Assembly (NCBI GenBank): GCA_036013505.1
Contig: CP107851.1
Location: forward strand, 4,721,501 to 4,785,500
Direction: 5' to 3'
Origin: Streptomyces sp. NBC_00510
GTDB lineage: Bacteria; Actinomycetota; Actinomycetes; Streptomycetales; Streptomycetaceae
DNA: 64,000 nucleotides
Shown here in pieces: positions 32,935 to 41,704 of the stretch. The notes beneath the pieces were generated by a model, which did not search any database, was not told where the DNA came from, and saw nothing but the letters and a program-made list of their open reading frames with translations. Position numbers and translations under genes: made by a program. How positions within the stretch are numbered: the first letter of the stretch is position 1; every line of letters starts with the position of its first letter.

Positions 32935-33198
32935 TCATCCTCCCGCGAACGGCGGGAGCACCTCGACGGTGCCGCCGTCGGCCAACCGCACCCCGGTGTG
33001 GTCCCGGGTGCCGACGGGGTTCCCGTCGACCAGGAACGAACAGTTCGCCAGTACGCGGGCGAACTCGGGGCGCGACGCGTGGCGCTCGCGCGCCGCGTCC
33101 AGCGCCTCGGCGAGGGTGCCCTCCCGGTACGGCTCCTCCGCGGCGCCGGCGGCGGCCTTGGCCGCGGCCCAGTACCGGATGGTTCCGTGTGCCGCCAT
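32935..33198 (-). CDS. MoaD/ThiS-type ubiquitin-like sulfur carrier
   Basis: This 87-residue beta-grasp protein ends in the Gly-Gly tail (LPPFAGG) that is adenylated and thiocarboxylated in MoaD and ThiS. FLVDGNPVGTRDHTGVRLAD matches the family core. With no moeB, moaE or thiazole genes nearby, the pathway it serves is undecided; molybdopterin synthesis is the common default. The start ATG at 33198 was chosen from family length. Confidence 0.82.
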   Translation of the reverse strand: MAAHGTIRYWAAAKAAAGAAEEPYREGTLAEALDAARERHASRPEFARVLANCSFLVDGNPVGTRDHTGVRLADGGTVEVLPPFAGG

Positions 33199-33298
33199 AG
33201 CGGTCCTTCCGTTCGCCCGTGCGGGTCCTGCCGCCGTCCATGATGGCGCAGCGCGGGCGCCGCGACGTGGCCGGGCCCCGGGCGTGCGGGCCGCGGGG

Positions 33299-34141
33299 TC
33301 AGCCGGGCGTACCGGCGGGGCGGGCCCGCTCGGCCGCCCACACCGCGATGCGGCGCAGGAGGGCGGGCGCCGCGGCGTTCTCGGCGTGGCCGAATCCGGG
33401 CTCGATCCAGAGCTCGGCCGCGGCGCCCGCGGCGTCGGCGAGGGAGAGCGGGTGGTCGAGCGGGAAGTAGCCGTCCCGGTCGCCGTGCACGATGAGCAGC
33501 GGGGTGGGCGCGATGGACCGCACCGCCTCGACCGGGGCCACGGGCACGGGGTCCCAGTCCTTGTCGTGGATGCGCGTGTGCAGCAGCCCCCGGGAGACCA
33601 GCCGTCCCGCGGGCCGGGTGATGGCCCAGTGGACCCGGCGCATCGGCGCCGTACCCCGGTAGTACCAGCGCGCGGGCGCACTCACCGAAACCACGGCGTC
33701 AACGTGCGCCCCGTCGTGCGCCGGTTTGCGCCCCGCATGCCGCAGGACGACGGAACCGCCCATGGAGAAACCCACCGAGGCCACCGCGGGGTGGCCCAGC
33801 CGTCGCGCCCAGCGCACCGCGGCGTCCAGGTCCCAGACCTCGCGGTCGCCGACCGTGGAGCGCCCGCCCGAGCGGCCGTGCCCCCGGAAGGAGAAGGTCA
33901 CCACACCGCCGACGCCGTCCACCCGCGCGAAGATCTCCGCCGCGCGGCGCACGGCCGGCCGTTCCAGGGCGCCGGTGAAGCCGTGCGCGACCACGATCGC
34001 GAGCCCTCCGGGCGTCGCTCCGGGCAGGTACGCGGCGTCGATCGGCACCCGGTCCTCGGCCGTCAGCACCGCTCGCAACCCACCGGAAATGATCGACGGG
34101 ACACACGACCGCGCAACCGCGGACTCACTTACGGACTCCAT
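33299..34141 (-). CDS. alpha/beta hydrolase
   Basis: This 280-residue protein shows the alpha/beta-hydrolase triad: nucleophile Ser in GFSMGGSVVL, Asp in VHGDRDGYFPL and His in GFGHAENA, with the oxyanion loop HGFTGALERP. It has no signal peptide. Substrate unknown; the closest general class is serine aminopeptidase/monoglyceride-lipase-like hydrolases. It is divergent from the glnR transcription unit. Confidence 0.83.
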   Translation of the reverse strand: MESVSESAVARSCVPSIISGGLRAVLTAEDRVPIDAAYLPGATPGGLAIVVAHGFTGALERPAVRRAAEIFARVDGVGGVVTFSFRGHGRSGGRSTVGDREVWDLDAAVRWARRLGHPAVASVGFSMGGSVVLRHAGRKPAHDGAHVDAVVSVSAPARWYYRGTAPMRRVHWAITRPAGRLVSRGLLHTRIHDKDWDPVPVAPVEAVRSIAPTPLLIVHGDRDGYFPLDHPLSLADAAGAAAELWIEPGFGHAENAAAPALLRRIAVWAAERARPAGTPG

Positions 34142-34269
34142 GTGGGCTATTCTCTTGGGTCAAGAGGATCCGGGCAGCGTCGCCCCCGGGTCCTTTCGTG
34201 CTTTCCGGGCGACCGGAGCGCACACGTCGGCGGACGCACACGTCCTCGCAGGGACCGAGGAGGGTCGCA

Positions 34270-34323
34270 ATGGGCAAGCGGAACACGCATGACCGGACGA
34301 TGAACGACGGGAGCGGCCGGTGA
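34270..34323 (+). CDS. 17-residue upstream ORF coupled to glnR
   Basis: An ATG preceded by GAGGAGGG opens a 17-codon ORF (MGKRNTHDRTMNDGSGR) whose TGA overlaps the glnR GTG start as GTGA. This is the arrangement of a translationally coupled leader. glnR itself has no clear ribosome-binding site of its own. It may be regulatory or may be fortuitous. Confidence 0.45.
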   Translation: MGKRNTHDRTMNDGSGR

Positions 34324-35081
34324 GCTCTCTCCTCCTCCTGACCAACGCCCTCCAGCCGTCCACCGAGGTGCTCCCCGCACTCGGACTGCTGCTGCACAAC
34401 GTAAGGGTGGCCCCGGCCGAGGGCCCCGCGCTGGTGGACACCCCCGGCGCCGACGTGATCCTCATCGACGGCCGCCGCGACCTGCCGCAGGTCCGCTCGC
34501 TGTGCCAGCTGCTGCGCTCCACCGGACCCGGCTGCCCGCTGGTCCTGGTGGTCACCGAGGGCGGCCTGGCGGCCGTCACCGCGGACTGGGGCATCGACGA
34601 CGTCCTGCTGGACACCGCGGGGCCCGCCGAGGTCGAGGCGCGGCTGCGGCTGGCGATGGGCCGGCAGCAGATCAGCGTCGACGACAGCCCGATGGAGATC
34701 CGCAACGGGGACCTGTCGGTCGACGAGGCCACGTACAGCGCGAAGCTCAAGGGCCGGGTCCTGGACCTGACCTTCAAGGAGTTCGAGCTGCTCAAGTACC
34801 TCGCGCAGCACCCGGGCCGGGTCTTCACCCGCGCCCAGCTCCTGCAGGAGGTCTGGGGCTACGACTACTTCGGCGGCACGCGCACCGTGGACGTGCACGT
34901 ACGGCGGCTGCGCGCCAAGCTCGGTCCCGAGCACGAGTCCCTGATCGGCACCGTCCGCAACGTCGGCTACCGCTTCGTCACCCCGGAGAAGGGCGAGCGG
35001 ACGGCGGAGGAGCCGGCGCCGTCGCGGACCGAGGAGGCACCCGGGCAGGGAACGGCCGTCACCGCCTCCCGGAACGGCTGA
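34320..35081 (+). CDS. glnR: GlnR, global nitrogen response regulator
   Basis: GlnR activates glnA, glnII and the amtB operon and represses ureA and gdhA in Streptomyces. The 253-residue OmpR-family protein has an atypical receiver (residues about 1-110) with the conserved Asp50 (DVILIDGRRD) but without a normal acidic pocket, as described for this orphan regulator, and a winged-helix output domain (FKEFELLKYLAQHPGRVFTR ... RRLRAKLGPEHESLIGTVRN). No sensor kinase adjoins it. The GTG start overlaps the end of a short upstream ORF. The C-terminal tail is variable. Confidence 0.94.
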   Translation: MSSLLLLTNALQPSTEVLPALGLLLHNVRVAPAEGPALVDTPGADVILIDGRRDLPQVRSLCQLLRSTGPGCPLVLVVTEGGLAAVTADWGIDDVLLDTAGPAEVEARLRLAMGRQQISVDDSPMEIRNGDLSVDEATYSAKLKGRVLDLTFKEFELLKYLAQHPGRVFTRAQLLQEVWGYDYFGGTRTVDVHVRRLRAKLGPEHESLIGTVRNVGYRFVTPEKGERTAEEPAPSRTEEAPGQGTAVTASRNG

Positions 35082-35147
35082 TCACGCGGTGGTCACGCCT
35101 GTGGACAGACGGTGGGACGCGCGGGTGTACCCGCGTAGACTCGGCCC

Positions 35148-36170
35148 GTGGCAAAGGTGACGCGTGACGATGTGGCAAGGCTTGCGGGGACCTCGACCGC
35201 AGTCGTCAGCTACGTCATCAACAACGGACCCCGGCCGGTCGCACCGGCCACCCGCGAGCGTGTCCTGGCGGCGATCAAACAACTGGGCTACCGCCCCGAC
35301 CGGGTGGCCCAGGCGATGGCGAGCCGTCGCACGGACCTCATAGGCCTGATCGTGCCGGACGCCCGGCAGCCGTTCTTCGCGGAGATGGCGCACGCCGTCG
35401 AGAGGGCGGCCGCCGAGCGCGGCAAGATGGTGCTGGTCGGCAACTCGGACTACCTCGACGAGCGCGAGGTGCACTACCTGCGTGCCTTCCTCGGCATGCG
35501 GGTCTCCGGGCTGATCCTCATCAGCCAGGGCCTCAGCGAGCACGCGGCGACGGAGATCGACGCCTGGGACGCGCGGGTCGTGCTGATGCACCGGCGGCCC
35601 GAGGCGATCGACGACGTCGCGGTCGTGACGGACGACGTCGGCGGCGCCCAGCTCGCCACCCGGCACCTGCTGGAGCACGGGCACGCGTACGTGGCCTGCC
35701 TCGGCGGCACCGAGGTCACCCCGAAGCACGGCGACCCCGTCACGGACCACATCGAGGGCTGGCGCCGCGCCATGCAGGAGGCGGGGCTCCCCGTCGACGG
35801 CCATCTGTACTCGTCCCCGTACAACCGCTACGACGCCTACGAGGTCGGCCTGGAACTGCTCTCCCGGCCCGACCGGCCGACCGCCATCGTGTGCGCGACC
35901 GACGACCAGGCCATCGGCCTGCTGCGGGCGGCCCGCGAACTGCGGATCGACGTGCCCGGCGAGCTGGCCGTGGCCGGCTTCGACGACGTCAAGGAGGCGG
36001 GGCTGACCGACCCGCCGCTGACGACGGTGGCCTCGGACCGCGAGGCGATGGCCCGTGCGGCGGTGGACCTGGTGCTGGACGACGGGCTGCGGGTCTCCGG
36101 CTCGCGGCGGGAGCGGCTGCGGCAGTTCCCGTCCCGGCTGGTCGTGCGGCGCAGCTGCGGCTGCCACTGA
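35148..36170 (+). CDS. LacI-family transcriptional regulator
   Basis: This 340-residue regulator has the LacI helix-turn-helix and hinge (VTRDDVARLAGTSTAVVSYV, then GYRPDRVAQAMASRRTDLIG) and a periplasmic-binding-protein-like effector domain (about residues 62-335) ending in a Cys-containing RRSCGCH tail. No sugar genes are adjacent, so the effector is unknown. The GTG lies six bases after TAGACT (35136-35141), indicating a leaderless mRNA. A strong terminator follows. Confidence 0.88.
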   Translation: MAKVTRDDVARLAGTSTAVVSYVINNGPRPVAPATRERVLAAIKQLGYRPDRVAQAMASRRTDLIGLIVPDARQPFFAEMAHAVERAAAERGKMVLVGNSDYLDEREVHYLRAFLGMRVSGLILISQGLSEHAATEIDAWDARVVLMHRRPEAIDDVAVVTDDVGGAQLATRHLLEHGHAYVACLGGTEVTPKHGDPVTDHIEGWRRAMQEAGLPVDGHLYSSPYNRYDAYEVGLELLSRPDRPTAIVCATDDQAIGLLRAARELRIDVPGELAVAGFDDVKEAGLTDPPLTTVASDREAMARAAVDLVLDDGLRVSGSRRERLRQFPSRLVVRRSCGCH

Positions 36171-36177
36171 CCGTTCC

Positions 36178-36212
36178 GCCGGTCGCGGCGGGCCCCGCCC
36201 GCCGCGACCGGC
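36178..36212 (+). terminator. terminator after the LacI-family gene
   Basis: Perfect 16-base arms GCCGGTCGCGGCGGGC and GCCCGCCGCGACCGGC with a three-base loop begin eight bases after the stop codon. Stability is very high. Confidence 0.8.
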
Positions 36213-36295
36213 GACCTGTCTACGGGCCGTGTAAGCCTAGGCCCTGACCTGGCGCTTCGTTCTTTATATCAGGCATACGGAACTCTGCCCCGGTT

Positions 36296-36323
36296 CTCAG
36301 GTCACGCTCAGGAAGCTCTCATG
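36296..36323 (+). promoter_or_regulatory. three 11-bp-spaced direct repeats, likely response-regulator site for htrA
   Basis: CTCAGG (36296-36301), CTCAGG (36307-36312) and CTCATG (36318-36323) are each separated by five bases, giving exact 11-base periodicity, 22 bases before the htrA start. OmpR-family regulators bind such same-face repeats. A TTCTCAGG half-site resembles what I recall of the mycobacterial MprA box, and the downstream pair is MprAB-like. Confidence 0.6.
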
Positions 36324-36345
36324 TTCGGCGAGCACAGTCATAGGC

Positions 36346-37425
36346 ATGAACGAGAGCACCCGTCACGACGACGCCTACGACCCGCAGCAGCCGCAGCAGT
36401 CCCCCGGCGCCGGCGGGTACCCGTCCCGGCCGCCGTACGCGCCGCACGTCCCGTACGGACACCCGGCGCCCTACGCCTCGCAGCCCCAGCCCCAGCCCCA
36501 ACCGCAGCCCACGCCGATGCCGGCGCCCGCGCCCGCGACCGGGATCCCCAAGCAACGCACGCGACGCCCCGTGGCCCTGGTCGCCTCCGTGGCACTGGTG
36601 TCCGCGCTGATCGGCGGCGGGACGGCCGCCCTGGTGGGGCGGGCGACCACCTCGCCGTCCGTGGCGGGCACCACGACCAAGGTGATCGGCACCAGCAGTT
36701 CGGGCAGCACCGGCGTCGCGGCCGTCGCCGCCGCCGTCAGCCCGAGCATCGTGGAGATCAGCGCGACGTCCGGCGCCGGGGAGTCGACCGGTTCCGGCGT
36801 GGTCGTCACCGGTGACGGTGAGATCGTCACCAACAACCACGTCGTCTCCGGAGCGGACTCGGTCAAGGTCACCTTCAGCTCCGGCAAGACGGTCACCGCA
36901 GCCGTCGTCGGCACCGACGGCGGCAAGGACCTCGCGCTGGTGAAGGCCGAGGGCGTGAGCGGCCTGCCGGTCGCGTCGCTGGGCGACTCCAGCCGGGTCT
37001 CGGTCGGCGACCAGGTCGTCGCCATCGGCTCCCCCGAGGGCCTGACCGGCACGGTCACCAGCGGCATCGTCTCCGCGCTCGACCGCGACGTGACCATCTC
37101 CACCGGCCAGGGCCAGGGACAGCGACCCGGCGGCGGCACCGGCCGGTGGCCGTTCGAGTTCGGCGGCGGCCAGTACAACGGCGACGTCGGCTCGTCCACG
37201 ACCACGTACAAGGCGATCCAGACCGACGCCTCGCTCAACCCCGGGAACTCCGGTGGCGCCCTGATCAACATGAACGGCGAGATCATCGGCATCAACTCGG
37301 CCATGTACTCCGCCGCTTCCTCCTCCTCCGGCCAGGCCGGCAGCGTCGGCCTCGGCTTCGCCATCCCCGTGAACACCCTCAAGGCAGACCTCGACACCCT
37401 GCGCAACGGCGGCGGCGACAGCTGA
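36346..37425 (+). CDS. HtrA-type membrane-anchored serine protease without PDZ domain
   Basis: This 359-residue protease has a Pro/Gln-rich cytoplasmic N-terminus (1-70), a TM anchor (about 76-98) and a trypsin-like S1C domain outside the membrane. The triad is His165 (NNHVVSG), Asp195 (KDLALVK) and Ser302 (NPGNSGGALI). Unlike most HtrA/DegP proteins it ends right after the protease domain, so substrate recognition must differ. It is followed by a two-component system, an arrangement like mycobacterial mprAB-pepD that responds to envelope stress. Direct repeats just upstream are probably the regulator's site. Confidence 0.87.
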   Translation: MNESTRHDDAYDPQQPQQSPGAGGYPSRPPYAPHVPYGHPAPYASQPQPQPQPQPTPMPAPAPATGIPKQRTRRPVALVASVALVSALIGGGTAALVGRATTSPSVAGTTTKVIGTSSSGSTGVAAVAAAVSPSIVEISATSGAGESTGSGVVVTGDGEIVTNNHVVSGADSVKVTFSSGKTVTAAVVGTDGGKDLALVKAEGVSGLPVASLGDSSRVSVGDQVVAIGSPEGLTGTVTSGIVSALDRDVTISTGQGQGQRPGGGTGRWPFEFGGGQYNGDVGSSTTTYKAIQTDASLNPGNSGGALINMNGEIIGINSAMYSAASSSSGQAGSVGLGFAIPVNTLKADLDTLRNGGGDS

Positions 37426-37454
37426 CCGCACCGCACCGAAGGGACGTGGGCACC

Positions 37455-37640
37455 ATGAACGTCTTCCTGAGCACCTCCCTCCACCCCGCCGGAGTCCCGT
37501 CCGGCCCCTCCGACCGCGCGCTGATCCCCTACCGGGAGCCGGCCGCCCGCGAGCCGGAGATCGCGACCACCCGCCGGTACGCGCGCCGCTACGCCCGCCG
37601 GGCGATTGCGGCCCACCGCCTCGCCGCCGTGCGAGGCTAA
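37455..37640 (+). CDS. small Arg-rich protein, hypothetical
   Basis: This 61-codon ORF starts 29 bases after htrA with a GAAGGGA element upstream and ends in a basic run (RRYARRYARRAIAAHRLAAV). Third-position GC bias is strong. It is in one transcription unit with htrA and the two-component genes. I do not recognise it; it might be a short regulator or a chance ORF. Confidence 0.45.
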   Translation: MNVFLSTSLHPAGVPSGPSDRALIPYREPAAREPEIATTRRYARRYARRAIAAHRLAAVRG

Positions 37641-37711
37641 GAACCGGAGCACCCCGCCGCACCCCGGCGGCACCCACCGCCCCCGACCCTCATCCCGCGA
37701 GGTGGAAGACC

Positions 37712-38449
37712 ATGAGCCCCGGCGAGAACGGCGAGGCCCCCGCCCGCATCCTGATCGTGGACGACGAGCCCGCGGTCCGCGAAGCACTCCGGCGCAGCCT
37801 CGCCTTCGAGGGATACGAGACCGAGCTGGCGGAGGACGGCCTGGCCGCCCTGGACCAGGTCGCCTCCTACCGGCCCGACGCGATCGTCCTCGACGTCCTC
37901 ATGCCGCGCATGGACGGCCTCACCACCGCCCGCAGGCTCCGGTCCGGCGGCACCACCACACCGATCCTCATGCTCACCGCCCGCGACACGGTGGGCGACC
38001 GGGTCACCGGTCTCGACGCGGGCGCCGACGACTACCTCGTCAAGCCCTTCGAGCTGGACGAACTGCTGGCCCGGCTGCGGGCGCTGCTGCGGCGCAGCGC
38101 GTACGCGACGGTGCCGGGCGGCGACCACGGCGAGGAGAGCGTGCTGTCCTTCGCGGACCTGCGGATGGACACCTCGACCCGCGAGGTCACCCGGGCCGGC
38201 GTGCCGGTCGAGCTGACCCGCACCGAGTACACCCTGCTGGAGATGTTCCTCGCGCACCCGCGCCAGGTGCTCACCCGGGAGCAGATCCTCAAGGCGGTCT
38301 GGGGCTTCGACTTCGAGCCGAGCTCCAACTCCCTGGACGTGTACGTCATGTACCTGCGGCGCAAGACCGAGTCCGGCAGCCTGCCCCGCCTGGTCCACAC
38401 CGTGCGGGGCGTCGGCTACGTGCTGCGCTCCGCGGAGGGCAAGGGCTGA
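37712..38449 (+). CDS. OmpR-family response regulator (MprA-like)
   Basis: This 245-residue regulator has a canonical receiver (ILIVDDEPAVREALRR, phospho-acceptor Asp61 in IVLDVLMPRMDG, ADDYLVKPFE with the conserved Lys) and an OmpR winged helix (TRTEYTLLEMFLAHPRQVLT). The stop overlaps the kinase start (ATGA), so the pair is co-translated. It probably controls htrA through the 11-base repeats at 36296-36323. It resembles mycobacterial MprA in context and domain structure. Confidence 0.9.
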   Translation: MSPGENGEAPARILIVDDEPAVREALRRSLAFEGYETELAEDGLAALDQVASYRPDAIVLDVLMPRMDGLTTARRLRSGGTTTPILMLTARDTVGDRVTGLDAGADDYLVKPFELDELLARLRALLRRSAYATVPGGDHGEESVLSFADLRMDTSTREVTRAGVPVELTRTEYTLLEMFLAHPRQVLTREQILKAVWGFDFEPSSNSLDVYVMYLRRKTESGSLPRLVHTVRGVGYVLRSAEGKG

Positions 38450-39957
38450 TGCCGCGCATCCCGCGCTTCCGTTCCCTGCCGCTGCGGTCCCGGCTGGCGA
38501 TCCTCACCGCGGCCGCCGTGGCGGCCGCCGTGGCCGCGTGCGCGCTGGCCTGCTGGTTCATCGTGCAGAAGCAGCTGATGGACCAGCTGGACGAGTCGCT
38601 GCGCGCGCCGGGCAACGCGGCCCCCGCCGCCCGGAGCGTGCTCGGGGACTACGGATGTCTGAGCAAGCCCCAGAACGACACGTCCGACGGGGCGCTCGCC
38701 TTCAACCCCAACCACTCGTCCGTGCTGCTCGTCACCGAGGACGGCACGGGGTGCTGGGTGCTCGGCGACGAGATGCTCCCGGTGAGCGAGGCCGACCTGG
38801 CCGTGGTCCGGGGTGACGCGTCGGAGTCCCTGCAGACCGTGACCACGAAGGACGGCACGGAGATGCGGGTGCTGACGCGGCCCGCCCAGATCGAGTACTC
38901 CCGCCAGCGGACGGAGCGGGCCGCGATCTCGGTCGGCCGCCCGCTCAGCGAGGTGACCGGGCCGCTGAACACCCTGGCCGTGATCCTGCTGGCCGTCAGC
39001 GGGATAGGGGTGGTCGGCGCCAGCGTCGCCGGACTCGGGGTGGCCCGTGCGGGGCTGAAGCCGGTGGACCGGCTCACCGACACCGTGGAGCACGTCGCCC
39101 GCACCGAGGACCTGAGCGTCCGCATCCCGGTCGAGGGCCGCGACGAGATCGCCCGGCTGTCGGCCTCCTTCAACTCCATGACGGCCGCGCTGTCCTCCTC
39201 CCGCGAGCTGCAGCAGCAGCTGATCGCGGACGCCGGTCATGAACTGCGCACCCCGCTCACCTCCCTGCGCACCAACATCGAACTGCTGGAACGCAGCGAG
39301 CTGACCGGCCGGGAGCTGCCCCCGGAGGACCGCCGGGAGCTGATGCTGTCGGTGAAGGCGCAGATGAGCGAACTGGCGGCGCTCATCGGCGATCTGCAGG
39401 AACTGTCCCGTCCGGACGCGGCGCCCGGCGGGTCGCCCTCGCAGACCGTGGCGTTCCACGAGGTCGTGGAGGCGGCACTGGAGCGGGCCCGGCGCCGTAC
39501 CGGTCCCGACCTGAAGATCACCACCGAGCTGGCCCCCTGGTACCTGCGGGCCGAACCCTCCGCCCTGGAACGGGCGGTGATCAACCTCCTGGACAACGCC
39601 GTGAAGTTCAGCCCGCCGGCCGGCACGATCGAGGTCGACCTGCACGGCGGCGAGCTCACGGTCAGGGACCACGGCCCGGGCATCCCGCCGGAGGACCTGC
39701 CGCACGTCTTCGAGCGCTTCTGGCGTTCGGCCTCCGCCCGCAGCCTGCCCGGCTCGGGCCTCGGCCTGTCGATCGTGGCCCGTACGGTGCAGCAGCTCGG
39801 CGGCACCATCGCCCTGCACCCCGCGCAGGGCGGCGGCACCGTGGCGGTCGTACGGCTGCCCGGGGCGCAGACCCCGCCGCCCGAGGCGCCGGAGACGCCC
39901 GAGACGCCCGAGACGCCCGGGACACCGGAGAGGCCCGGCACACCCGAGACCGTCTGA
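38449..39957 (+). CDS. sensor histidine kinase (MprB-like)
   Basis: This 502-residue kinase has TM1 (about residues 18-39), an extracytoplasmic loop with two cysteines (DYGCLSKPQ, GTGCWVLGD), TM2 (about 175-200), a HAMP domain, DHp with His264 (ADAGHELRTPLTSL) and a catalytic domain (INLLDNAVKF, DHGPGIPPE, GSGLGLSIV). The C-terminus ends in an acidic Pro-Glu-Thr repeat of unknown role. The two loop cysteines could form a disulfide that reports redox or folding stress. The longer upstream ORF in this frame is only the antisense-biased frame of the regulator. Confidence 0.9.
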   Translation: MPRIPRFRSLPLRSRLAILTAAAVAAAVAACALACWFIVQKQLMDQLDESLRAPGNAAPAARSVLGDYGCLSKPQNDTSDGALAFNPNHSSVLLVTEDGTGCWVLGDEMLPVSEADLAVVRGDASESLQTVTTKDGTEMRVLTRPAQIEYSRQRTERAAISVGRPLSEVTGPLNTLAVILLAVSGIGVVGASVAGLGVARAGLKPVDRLTDTVEHVARTEDLSVRIPVEGRDEIARLSASFNSMTAALSSSRELQQQLIADAGHELRTPLTSLRTNIELLERSELTGRELPPEDRRELMLSVKAQMSELAALIGDLQELSRPDAAPGGSPSQTVAFHEVVEAALERARRRTGPDLKITTELAPWYLRAEPSALERAVINLLDNAVKFSPPAGTIEVDLHGGELTVRDHGPGIPPEDLPHVFERFWRSASARSLPGSGLGLSIVARTVQQLGGTIALHPAQGGGTVAVVRLPGAQTPPPEAPETPETPETPGTPERPGTPETV

Positions 39958-39988
39958 GACCGCCTGCGCGACCGCCCGTCCGGGCCGG

Positions 39989-41704
39989 CTACCCGGCGTG
40001 CCAGCGCTGCGCGTCGCCGCTGCCGGCGGAGGCGAAGGAGAGGGTGGAGCCGGGGGTCGAGCCGTCCGGCTGCATCGCGGTGCCGAGGTCGATCAGCGGG
40101 CGGACCCGGCCCAGGGAGTCGACCAGGAACTGCAGGTTCCGCGCGTTCCTGCCCTCGGCCGACGAGCAGGCCCAGATGCCGAGGCCGCGGTCGGTGTCAC
40201 CGCGCGAGTCCAGGCAGAACGAGGAGTCCGCGCCGTTGACCAGCAGGCCGCGGGAGTCCACCCGCCACTGCTGGGAGGCCGAGCCGGAGTCGCAGCCCGC
40301 GACGATGACGTCGTCGCCCTTGTCGAACTCCTCGTCCCGTACGTCCAGGCAGAGGCCGGACGCGTCGTTGACGATCTGGGCGTAGCTGCTGCCCGGCACC
40401 CTCCGCGGCGGGCCGGCGCTCGGCGTGCGCGTCGCCGGGGCCTCGTGGGTGGCCCCGGCGCCGGGCCGCGTGGGCGAGCGGGTCGCGGAGGCGCTCGGGG
40501 TCCCCGCGGGGCTCGGGGTGAGGGTCTGCGTGGCGGTGGCGGTGGCGGTCGCGGTGACCGTGACCGAGCCCGTGGGCGGCTGGGGCAGTGCCCTGTTGCT
40601 GCCGGTCGGTGCGGGGTCGTCACCCGTCGCGTACACCAGGCCGGTGGCTGCCAGGCTGGCGGCGGCGACCAGCACCAGGGAGACCAGGGGCGAGGGGTGG
40701 CGGGCGCGCAGGTTCAGCAGCCGCTCCAGCGGTCCGGGCCGCCGGCGCCGGCGGGACGTCGGGGGCGGAGCCGGCGGGGCGGGTGCGGTGGCGGGCAGCG
40801 CGGGGGCGGACCGGGCCGCCAGGTAGGCGGGCCCCGCCCATCCGAGCAGGGCCGTGGCGAGCAGCGGCCGGGGGTCGCGTTCGAGGACGATCAGCGTCTC
40901 CAGCGCACCGGCACAGCCCTGGCAGTGCGCGAGGTGCCGCTCCACGTCCTCGTTCTGCCGGGCGTCGTCACGGCGGGCGGCGGCGTCGAGGAGGCGGCCG
41001 AAGCCCTTGCACCGGGGGTCCTCGCTGCGCTCCAGGTACGTCCGCAGGTAGGCCTCGCGCAGCGCGTCCCGGGCCCTGGCGGTCAGGTCCGGCACCTCCG
41101 CGGCCCTGTCACCGGTCCACCGGGCGACCTCGGTGTCGCCCTCCCGCTCGACGACCGCGTGCCACAGCACGCCCTGGGTGTGCTGCGGCAGGACGGCGAA
41201 GGCACCGCACAGCACGGAGCGTTCGGCCAGGTGGAGCCGGGGGTGGACGGGCAGGCCCGGGAGCCCGGGGACGCGCTGCTCGGCGCCGCGGATGTCGTCG
41301 ATGAAGGCGGCGTACGCGTCACCGAGCCGTTCGCGGCGGCTGCCGCCCGCCCACACGGCGGCGGCCTGGTGGACGAGCATCAGCAGCCGGTGCCGCCAGG
41401 GACCGCGCGGGTCGACCCCCCGGTGCACCTCCTGCCAGGCCAGCGCGAAGGCCTGCGCGGCGAGTTGGTCGGCGGCGGACTGTCCGCGGACGCACAGCCG
41501 TGCGTAGCAGACGACGGCCGGGAGGTGACGGCGACGCAGTTCCTCGGTCGCCGGGTAGGCGGTCGGTGCGCCGGCCCGTACCCGCTCGGTGAGAGCGGCG
41601 TCGGACAACTCGTCGTAGACGGGCTCTTGGTGCGTTTGGGACACGGCGGACCACCCGGACACGTCGATGGGTCTGGAGGGACAGGGTTGCCCATGGTGGG
41701 CCAC
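39989..41704 (-). CDS. sigma-like protein fused to zinc finger, TM helix and ricin-type lectin domain
   Basis: This 571-residue protein combines an N-terminal region like ECF sigma domains (about residues 30-230: LRRRHLPAVVCYARLCVRGQ, then FALAWQEV), a zinc-finger anti-sigma-like motif (HLAHCQGCAGALE, about 254-266), a single TM helix (about 340-358), a Ser/Thr/Pro-rich stalk and an external ricin-type beta-trefoil (about 435-571; QQWRV, CLDSRGD). It resembles the membrane-attached ECF52-type fusions of actinobacteria. The sigma part is divergent, so promoter recognition is unproven. The lectin part would sense a carbohydrate outside the cell. The start is uncertain (GTG 41704 or a downstream GTG). 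Confidence 0.75.
   Translation of the reverse strand: MAHHGQPCPSRPIDVSGWSAVSQTHQEPVYDELSDAALTERVRAGAPTAYPATEELRRRHLPAVVCYARLCVRGQSAADQLAAQAFALAWQEVHRGVDPRGPWRHRLLMLVHQAAAVWAGGSRRERLGDAYAAFIDDIRGAEQRVPGLPGLPVHPRLHLAERSVLCGAFAVLPQHTQGVLWHAVVEREGDTEVARWTGDRAAEVPDLTARARDALREAYLRTYLERSEDPRCKGFGRLLDAAARRDDARQNEDVERHLAHCQGCAGALETLIVLERDPRPLLATALLGWAGPAYLAARSAPALPATAPAPPAPPPTSRRRRRPGPLERLLNLRARHPSPLVSLVLVAAASLAATGLVYATGDDPAPTGSNRALPQPPTGSVTVTATATATATQTLTPSPAGTPSASATRSPTRPGAGATHEAPATRTPSAGPPRRVPGSSYAQIVNDASGLCLDVRDEEFDKGDDVIVAGCDSGSASQQWRVDSRGLLVNGADSSFCLDSRGDTDRGLGIWACSSAEGRNARNLQFLVDSLGRVRPLIDLGTAMQPDGSTPGSTLSFASAGSGDAQRWHAG

Noticed and set aside
37606..38448. N-terminal extension of the sensor kinase ORF to 783 codons
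   Set aside because: The extension is the off-frame reading of the response regulator gene; the true kinase start is the ATG overlapping the regulator stop.
39893..39957. GAGACGCCC short tandem repeat
   Set aside because: It encodes the Pro-Glu-Thr tail of the histidine kinase; too short and imperfect to be an independent repeat element.
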